Position numbers and translations under genes: made by a program. From Aradus depressus (Eukaryota > Arthropoda > Insecta > Hemiptera > Aradidae): a DNA stretch of 64,000 bases. Below are positions 60,101-64,000 of the stretch, piece by piece (position 1 is the stretch's first letter; each line of letters opens with the position of its first letter). The stretch is from NCBI GenBank assembly GCA_963662175.1, contig OY759223.1:18825460-18889459 (forward strand), written 5' to 3'. The notes below the pieces were generated by a model. The model ran no database searches. It was not told the origin of the DNA and saw nothing but the letters and a program-made list of their open reading frames with translations.

Positions 60101-62782
60101 AAAACATAATTTCAAATAAAATATATAAAAATTTCAGTTATAATTACCAGCTTTTTTAAATGTACCCCCAATTTACAACCTCAGGAAATAAAGTATTAGG
60201 TCAGGTTAGGTTTTATGACTCAGGCCCGGGCTTTAACTACGAGGTCATATCGCCTACTACCAGAGCGCTCTTTCGTCACTCTGGTGGACATGAGCCCGAC
60301 TCTACTGTAAGAGTCCTAACATTTTATTCACATAGGGCAGGGGTCTTTAACGAGTACCTGACATCGTACAGGCTCGGGACCATCGCTTAACGTCCTATCC
60401 GAAGGACGGCATGCTGAAATAAATATTATTATAAAACACTATTTCATACTTTGCTTTCATTTTTATTTTCTTAGCAGAGTTCCTCCGCAGATATCCTCTA
60501 TAAGATATTTCGGAATTTCTTTATGTTTGATGGTTTGTTATTATGACTCATGTCGGGCTTTAACTACTAGGTCATATCGCGACGGCGTTCTTAAGTTTAT
60601 TTTACCTCCCAGATAAAATAAACTAAGGGCCTTGGTCGAGTTTCGAACCCACGTTCTTGAGCTCAGAAGTCAAGCACGCATACCACTGAGCTACCGGCGC
60701 CCTCAAAATAAAGTATATATGAGGAGTTTGGAGCCAGAGCGGACCAACTGGTTGAAACTGAACAGGTAGAAAATGGCAATTGAAAATTGAGTACATTTTG
60801 TTTATCTCCATAAATGGGCCCCAAATATTTATTTATATTTGAAATTTTAGAATAGTATTGGATGAGTGATCCCTTTTTGTGTTCTATAGAGTTTTTGAAG
60901 ACCGTATGATCCATTGTGACTTTGAAAATATATGCACAAAATACTTGTGGACTAAACTTAAAGTGCTGCTATCTATCACTGAAGTGAAGAAACTAAGTGA
61001 TCCACACTGGTTTTGAAAAAGGGAACCTATGCCAACATCAGGATGGTAATAACTCATTTTCCGAAAAATTGTGGGTTGGTCCGCTCTGGCTCCAAACTCC
61101 TCATATGTAGTAATATGAAAGTACAAGATGAAAATTGATATTATGTCATATAGTTTCTTATGTATTCAACTATAAAACCCATTCTATAGTTAAATTTTTA
61201 ATTTTGTTTTTTTACTAGTACATTTTTTTATTTGATTATATTATTGACTACACCTATTTGTTAATCTTATGTTACCACCTCTAAACAAAAGAAACCAAAT
61301 AAAAACCAATTAAAAAAGGGGACTCCAGCTATTGACTAAAGTACGATAATCTTTAATAAAAACAAAGAGAACACACAAAAAAAAAAAAAATAAATAAAAT
61401 AAAGAACAAAATAAAAAATGTTTTCATTGTTGTTATTCATTCTGAATGTTTTTATTTTTTATTATTTGTGGGCGGCCTATATATAGCATATAGCCCTATT
61501 GTCTACCAGAGAGCTCTGGTAGAGAATAAGCCCGACTATAGATGACCCTAAACAATGTTAGCCCAGATCTTTAACGAACATCTGACATTGCAAAGACTCG
61601 AGACCGCCAATTAACATCTCCAAAGGACGGCAGGCTCGAATGGTGGCGTAAATTTTGCTTTAATAATGAAATTTTAATAGTTTCATGAATACATTCTCCC
61701 AAACATAGTATATATGCTGTATTAGGGTGGTCCTTAAATTGAAAAAGTTGAAATTTTAAAACGTGCCCCCCCCTAGGTCGAAAGAAGTTCCCAAAAAAAA
61801 TTTTTTGGCGCCGAAAAAACGAGAAAACATATTGAATAACCCGTCCCCCATCGAGGTTGAATTTTAAATAGGATTTAACATGCGTTTGAAAGTTTTCTTC
61901 AGTCGATCGATTACTGAGCCGTTGATTTCCATCGCTTTAAGTTAGAAAATTGTACTCAGGGGTTTCGGGGTAGCTGAAGCATATATGATGTTAAAAACTC
62001 ATTTTAATACATGCCAGCTGTCAAAAAACCTGTCATTATCATTTACTTTTTTCATAATCACGGTTTTTTGAGTATTATCAGTTTCTAAACAAAAATGTCT
62101 ACTAGTTTCGATTAAAAAAATGTAAGGAAAACATTTTTCGATATTTAATCAATTTCTAAAAATAATTTTCACACTTGACAGCTGTTGACAATGATAATAC
62201 TGAAAAAACCATGATTATGAAAAAAGTAAATGATAATTACAGGTTTTTTGACAGCTGGCATGTATTAAAATGAGTTTTTAACATCATATTCTGCTTCAGC
62301 GACCCCGAAAACCCCTGAGTACCATTTTCTACCTTAATGCGATGGAAATCAACGGCTCAGTAATCGATCGACTGAAGAAAACTTTCAAACCCATGTTAAA
62401 TCCCATTTAAAATTCAACCTCGATGGGGGACGGGTTATTTAATATGTTTTGTCGTTTTTTCGGCGCCAAAAATTTTTTTTTGGGAACTATTTTCGACCTA
62501 GGGGCAGCACGTTTTAAAATTTTTACTTTTTCAAATTAAGGACCACCCTAATGCTGTATGTATGCAGGTTATACTTACTATATGAGGATCGTATATAATG
62601 AAATATTCAAAACTAAAATTCTAACTTAAATGAACTAAATACTAATTATTATGGTACCTAACTATTTTAATTTATTTACCAAAAAAATAAATATTTAAAA
62701 ATAAAGGATGAAGAATTACCAATATGGGACATAGAGGTGTTAACTGGTCATAAAGTGTCCTTGCTTCCGTGATATTACATGC
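46726..62782 (-). CDS. GCLC: Glutamate-cysteine ligase catalytic subunit (GCLC), 3' seven exons, 5'-incomplete in window
   Basis: Seven minus-strand exons (62782..62720, 56964..56768, 55622..55454, 52865..52668, 50309..50130, 48078..47897, 46900..46726) splice with AG/GT junctions and consistent phases into about 387 residues ending at TAG. They read as the C-terminal three fifths of animal GCLC (human protein 637 aa). Recognisable blocks in order are [95 protein letters not shown] and LIQKRASGD. The enzyme is cytosolic and makes gamma-glutamylcysteine from glutamate, cysteine and ATP, the rate-limiting step of glutathione synthesis, usually as a heterodimer with GCLM. The Cys in DVDTHCSM corresponds, by my own count, to human Cys553, implicated in subunit linkage. 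The N-terminal exons must lie beyond 64000. Introns (about 1.0-5.8 kb) are loaded with mobile elements, but no exon is broken. Only a frameshift inside a called exon would change the call, and I see none. Confidence 0.95.
47380..47755 (-). pseudogene. Jockey-type RT tail in GCLC intron
   Basis: Minus strand [37 protein letters not shown], then a deletion and [13 protein letters not shown] near 47520. These match the YLGxxLDxxLTW and NPPRRLRR motifs of the other copies. Located in the last GCLC intron (46901..47896). Confidence 0.75.
47897..48078 (-). CDS. GCLC: GCLC exon with conserved subunit-linking cysteine
   Basis: 182 bp, acceptor CAG, donor GTAAGT, ending in phase 2 (CA|G, Gln). Encodes [40 protein letters not shown] and [13 protein letters not shown]. 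The Cys lies at the position I align with human Cys553, the residue linked to disulfide contact with GCLM. Confidence 0.95.
48143..48178. repeat. (TA)n microsatellite in GCLC intron
   Basis: About 16 TA dinucleotides in a row. Confidence 0.95.
48917..49918. mobile_element. DNA transposon remnant with 33-bp terminal inverted repeats, host of a nested hairpin MITE
   Basis: aggggtgcctctaaaaacg.. at 48917 is mirrored exactly at 49886..49918. On the minus strand a 71-codon frame starts at an ATG in good context (AACATGGCGGCG, near 49142) and reads [31 protein letters not shown], ending inside the terminal repeat. The (K/R)-x-WxxxKxKxxRxxGxxY pattern resembles a short N-terminal domain of some insect transposon proteins. 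The element lies in the GCLC intron 48079..50129; no target duplication is evident. Confidence 0.65.
49253..49839. mobile_element. Near-perfect palindromic MITE (copy 2), nested, in GCLC intron
   Basis: TAGGGTGGTCGTAAAAAG left end, arms as in 13405..14027, the right end truncated at ..ttacgac. The arms fold onto each other for about 280 bp. It interrupts the transposon remnant 48917..49918. Confidence 0.85.
50130..50309 (-). CDS. GCLC: GCLC exon
   Basis: 180 bp, 60 codons, acceptor TAG, donor GTAAAC (weaker than its neighbours). Starts [20 protein letters not shown], which continues the preceding IPISK, and ends [10 protein letters not shown]. The middle ([20 protein letters not shown]) is the variable insert seen at this place in animal GCLC. 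Confidence 0.94.
50560..51209. mobile_element. hAT-like element (650 bp) with exact 8-bp target duplication
   Basis: Perfect direct repeat CCCTAGGT at 50552..50559 and 51210..51217. Subterminal motifs cccatagtgggcgataacgc and aaaaatggggggcgctaaaa resemble non-autonomous hAT elements whose ends run ccaaagtgggcgNtaacgcc. It contains a strong internal hairpin (50961..51038). No transposase. Confidence 0.82.
50961..51038. other. 32-bp-stem hairpin inside the hAT-like element
   Basis: Stem 50961..50992 pairs with 51007..51038 with a single mismatch (a G/U-type in RNA), loop of 14 bases (ttgtgtactaccta). Stem sequence is GC-rich near the loop (acctgagcgccg). Confidence 0.95.
51380..51715 (+). pseudogene. 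Penelope-like terminal repeat plus GIY-YIG endonuclease fragment
   Basis: A terminal-repeat block (tctatttcacaaaatatata..atgggagtactttcggta) leads into [20 protein letters not shown] and, after a frameshift, [20 protein letters not shown] and PHLNTLVEV. GQTGRxFxxRxxEH is the first half of the Penelope GIY-YIG domain, with its conserved Arg. Stops and frameshift make it dead. Lies in GCLC intron 50310..52667. Confidence 0.8.
51860..52660. other. Intronic AT-rich sequence, nothing recognised
   Basis: Part of GCLC intron. ccctttgcttctaacccc (52496) mirrors ggggttagaaacaaaggg (52273), a weak inverted repeat with gtcactta/taagtgat around it. Confidence 0.4.
52668..52865 (-). CDS. GCLC: GCLC exon
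   Basis: 198 bp, exactly 66 codons, acceptor TAG, donor GTAAGT. Contains [39 protein letters not shown] and [20 protein letters not shown]. The GWRVEFRP motif belongs to the substrate-binding core of the ligase fold. This is the best conserved exon in the window. Confidence 0.96.
53057..54004. repeat. 34-bp minisatellite, about 28 copies, in GCLC intron
   Basis: Unit gtaggaccaacgtgcacaga, gctatagcgcctca. Variants (ctctagcgcc, gcactagcgcc, ctatagggcctcaatag, acgactaacgtg) recur in the same order at separated places (for example around 53160, 53395 and 53703), showing multi-unit duplications. Entirely within intron 52866..55453. Confidence 0.95.
54126..54453 (+). mobile_element. Full-length tRNA-derived SINE (328 bp) in GCLC intron, 13-bp target duplication
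   Basis: Head aagggcgccggtagctcagt, B-box region gggttcgaagccctac, tail ataaaacctaaccta. Perfect direct repeat AATTATACAATAG at 54113..54125 and 54454..54466. Opposite in orientation to GCLC. Few differences from the window consensus, so it is likely young. Confidence 0.95.
54505..55015 (-). repeat. Dispersed repeat family D copy with both ends
   Basis: Left end gtcggtgaatcaccggcaat..ttcgctccccctccaaaacc, internal gataattcactaaatgggca and aatacattcattacatcggc units, right end gatcatgtaacttcccctat..acttcgtatatctgg. A second partial copy in opposite orientation follows at 55100..55370. Confidence 0.7.
55454..55622 (-). CDS. GCLC: GCLC exon
   Basis: 169 bp, acceptor CAG, donor GTGAGT. Begins with the G that completes the split Lys, then [31 protein letters not shown] and ends ESDHFE. 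The [11 protein letters not shown] block is diagnostic for GCLC. Confidence 0.95.
55740..55875. mobile_element. Penelope-type terminal repeat, solo
   Basis: aaactatcggcttcggtatc..tttatatacacacaccatcatcaggtt has the gcttcgg..catcatcagg layout of the other Penelope-like terminal repeats. In GCLC intron 55623..56767. Confidence 0.5.
56213..56417 (+). mobile_element. tRNA-derived SINE, strongly decayed
   Basis: attaagattaaaatcgcgagttc..gagcacaccgtccttcggtt..gtactcgc, then gacgaaagagtgctctggta..aagtccgggattgagtcaca. Confidence 0.65.
56768..56964 (-). CDS. GCLC: GCLC exon
   Basis: 197 bp, acceptor TAG, donor GTAAGT, ending in phase 2. Encodes [49 protein letters not shown] and [12 protein letters not shown], all hallmark GCLC blocks. 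The SVDDRT and SRYDSID motifs are highly conserved in the eukaryotic family. Codon 66 (AA|G, Lys) is split across the following intron. Confidence 0.95.
57290..57415. mobile_element. Penelope-type terminal repeat, solo
   Basis: aaaaatatattgtttatttc..acaaaatatatatactatgg..attactttcggtactgctac..catcttcagcca matches the repeat preceding the endonuclease fragment at 51380. Confidence 0.6.
57586..57812 (-). mobile_element. tRNA-derived SINE, 5'-truncated
   Basis: tagttagttattaggactcatgcccgggc..gcttaagtttattttacctcccagat on plus; the tRNA-like head is missing. Right beside a mariner fragment. Confidence 0.85.
57813..58215 (+). pseudogene. mariner-like transposase, C-terminal fragment
   Basis: In shifting frames the plus strand reads [14 protein letters not shown], then [20 protein letters not shown], and near 58140 [15 protein letters not shown]. 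These match the catalytic HQDNAxxH motif (second Asp), the YSPDLAPSDxxLF motif (third Asp) and the C-terminus of Tc1/mariner transposases. The N-terminal part and terminal repeats are absent and several stops occur. In the largest GCLC intron. Confidence 0.85.
59338..59760. mobile_element. MITE with ~17-bp terminal inverted repeats inserted in a Penelope-type repeat
   Basis: agggtacccatacacg at the left is mirrored by cgtgtatggctaccct at the right. Flanks are agattatc and agactatg-like (possible 8-bp duplication with two differences). The surrounding gtttcggctaaacac..gacaccctgttccctaag looks like a split terminal repeat. Open frames inside have no recognised motif. Confidence 0.55.
60196..60415 (-). 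mobile_element. tRNA-derived SINE, 5'-truncated, telomere-like tail
   Basis: ttaggtcaggttaggttttatgactcaggc..gtcctatccgaaggacggc on plus, broken at the start of the duplicated segment 60416. Confidence 0.85.
60416..60534. repeat. SINE-flanking segment, duplicate of 38090..38200
   Basis: Same sequence as at 38090 with a small insertion (ttcggaa near 60510). Directly joined to a minus-strand SINE on the right. Confidence 0.8.
60535..60702 (-). mobile_element. tRNA-derived SINE with large internal deletion
   Basis: ttattatgactcatgtcggg..gtcatatcgc then gacggcgttcttaagttt..gagctaccggcgccctc; the tRNA-like head is intact. Confidence 0.88.
60717..61106. mobile_element. MITE with perfect 32-bp terminal inverted repeats
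   Basis: atatgaggagtttggagcca.. (60717..60748) is mirrored without a mismatch at 61075..61106. 390 bp. An 80-codon minus frame runs through both the repeat and interior, but I recognise no transposase motif. It lies 14 bp from the SINE head. Confidence 0.85.
61465..61645 (-). mobile_element. SINE fragment, diverged
   Basis: ctaccagagagctctggtag..aagcccgactatagatgacc..cttaacgaacatctgacattg resembles the SINE 3' half at low identity. Confidence 0.5.
61723..62550. mobile_element. Palindromic MITE (828 bp) with 9-bp target duplication, in GCLC intron
   Basis: TAGGGTGGTCC..ggcgccgaaaaaacg..tcgatcgattactgag arms of roughly 400 bp mirror each other. Flanked by perfect direct repeat ATGCTGTAT at 61714..61722 and 62551..62559. 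The TAGGGTGGTC end is shared with the smaller palindromes at 13405 and 49253, so they form one superfamily. Mutator-like or foldback elements make 9-bp duplications; hAT makes 8. Confidence 0.88.
62720..62782 (-). CDS. GCLC: GCLC exon (first visible)
   Basis: 21 codons in phase 0, starting after acceptor CAG at 62783 and ending before donor GTAATT. Reads [21 protein letters not shown]. It matches the family block before the ALSAASP motif, and the junction to the next exon gives [12 protein letters not shown]. Confidence 0.9.
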
Positions 62783-63309
62783 CTGAAAATAAATACATAA
62801 ATAAGAACACAAATAATATATATGGAGGGGGAGAGGAAGATATCTTAGAATAAATGCAGAGAATTTTAATTATTTAGTATTTAAGGGAACGTATTGAGTA
62901 CAAGTTCAACATCAGCCCATTCTGTACCAACTTCTAAGTTGCGAGTAATGGACATATAATAGAAACTTAAAAGCAACGTTTGAAGTTGAGGAAGAACATT
63001 TGAGACTCACTATGACTCACTATCTCTGTATAAAGTTCACTTGAAGGTGGAACAAACAGATCTTCTGTCTGCCAAAAATTCATCTATATTATTCTGACGT
63101 CTCGCCATTATTCAGGCATTATCAAAACTTTAATAATAAAAGAAAACATTTTATAACCATTATATTCTATATGTTTTCCGTCTAAACCAATCGACCGTAT
63201 TAGCTAAAAATCATGACTTCAGCATTTTCATATCGGAAAAGATGAAATTCCGGTTGAAAATCCGTACATCTCTTCATCAAGTTTTTGACTAATTATACAA
63301 TTTTCCCCA

Positions 63310-63440
63310 GAGGGCGCCGGTAGCTCAGTGGTATGCGTGCTTGCCTTCTGAGCTCAAGATCGTGAGTTCGAAACTCGACCGAGGCCCTTAGTTTATTATA
63401 TCTAGGAAGTAAAATAAACTTAAGCACGCCGTCCTTCCAA
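63310..63440 (+). mobile_element. tRNA-derived SINE, 3'-truncated
   Basis: agagggcgccggtagctcag..tcgtgagttcgaaactcgac..acttaagcacgccgtccttc, then breaks off. The A-box TAGCTCAGTGG is perfect. Confidence 0.85.
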
Positions 63441-63500
63441 TGTTCAGTTACAGACTAAAAGTTTTCTAATCCTGAAAAAGTACATTTCAAAATAACATAG

Positions 63501-63820
63501 GAGGGCACCGCGGCCTACTCAGTTAGCCTTCTGAGCTCAACAGGGTTCGAAACCAGGCTGAGGTCTTTAGGTTTTATTATCTGGGAGGTGAAAAATCATT
63601 GAGCAAGCCGTCCTTCGGATGGGACTTTAAGCGATGGTCCCGAGCCTGTACGATGTCAGGTACTCGTTAAAGACCCCCTAGCCAATAGTGAATAAACCTA
63701 GGTCGGCAACATTTAGGACTCCCACAGTAGAGTCGGGTTCATGTCCACCATAGCGATGAAAGAGCGCTCTGGTAGAAGGCCATAACCTCAATGATAAAAC
63801 CAGGACATGAGACAATAAAT
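63501..63820 (+). mobile_element. tRNA-derived SINE, near full length, diverged head
   Basis: gagggcaccgcggcctactcag..cagggttcgaaaccaggctg..ggatgggactttaagcgatg..gactcccacagtagagtcgg..gagcgctctggtag. Tail reduced to gacaataaatg. Confidence 0.82.
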
Positions 63821-64000
63821 GTTATTATTATATCTGGCAGTTAGATAAATACAAATGTATCTACCGCCAAAGTAATGGATAAACGTTTAGTACATGTTAT
63901 ACAACAAAAATGATTACAAGATGAATAAATTAAATAATCAATGACATCAGTGCCAATTTAAGATAAGAATGGATGTCATTCTCCTTCGACAAATTATTAT

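Overview
The window looks like a repeat-dominated, AT-rich segment of an insect nuclear genome. Two pieces of host coding sequence are recognisable. The rest is transposable-element debris, tRNA-derived SINEs, inverted-repeat (hairpin) elements and tandem repeats. The insect assignment rests on the gene content (an animal-type glutamate-cysteine ligase with GT-AG introns), Jockey, Penelope and mariner fragments, and SINE tails of (AACCT)n, which is the insect telomere pentamer. I cannot name the order or species.

Host genes. The right quarter carries the 3' part of a gene for the glutamate-cysteine ligase catalytic subunit (GCLC) on the minus strand. Seven exons (62782..62720, 56964..56768, 55622..55454, 52865..52668, 50309..50130, 48078..47897, 46900..46726) join in frame into about 387 C-terminal residues and end at a TAG. 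The 5' exons lie beyond the right edge. A single plus-strand exon at 36046..36279 encodes 78 residues resembling the conserved block of MBIP-type proteins. Its downstream exons were not located.

Layout. 0-8 kb: a foldback repeat, a small GC-rich retroposon with an 11-bp target duplication, two copies of a basic-ORF element, a 57-bp tandem repeat and a Penelope-like remnant. 8-12 kb: SINEs and a 16-bp G-rich minisatellite. 11.5-17.4 kb: three degraded Jockey-type reverse transcriptase tails on the minus strand and a near-perfect 0.6-kb hairpin element. 17-24 kb: copies of a dispersed repeat, including a 98/196-bp satellite-like array at 22.4-23.8 kb. 24-34 kb: another Jockey tail, many SINEs, a hAT-like MITE inside a SINE, and a Penelope-like element with inverted flanking repeats and part of its GIY-YIG endonuclease. 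34-46 kb: a pogo-like element, the MBIP-like exon, inverted repeats, and long AT-rich stretches in which I see nothing coding. 46.7-62.8 kb: GCLC with introns filled by SINEs, hAT-like, mariner, Penelope and hairpin elements and a 34-bp minisatellite. 62.8-64 kb: intron or upstream sequence with two SINEs.

Functionally, GCLC would catalyse the first step of glutathione synthesis. The recurrent theme elsewhere is a tRNA-derived SINE of about 330-350 bp, present as some 30 full or partial copies (roughly a tenth of the window by my estimate), whose 3' tail matches the insect telomere repeat. No CRISPR, operon or bacterial feature is present, and no stand-alone tRNA or rRNA gene was found.
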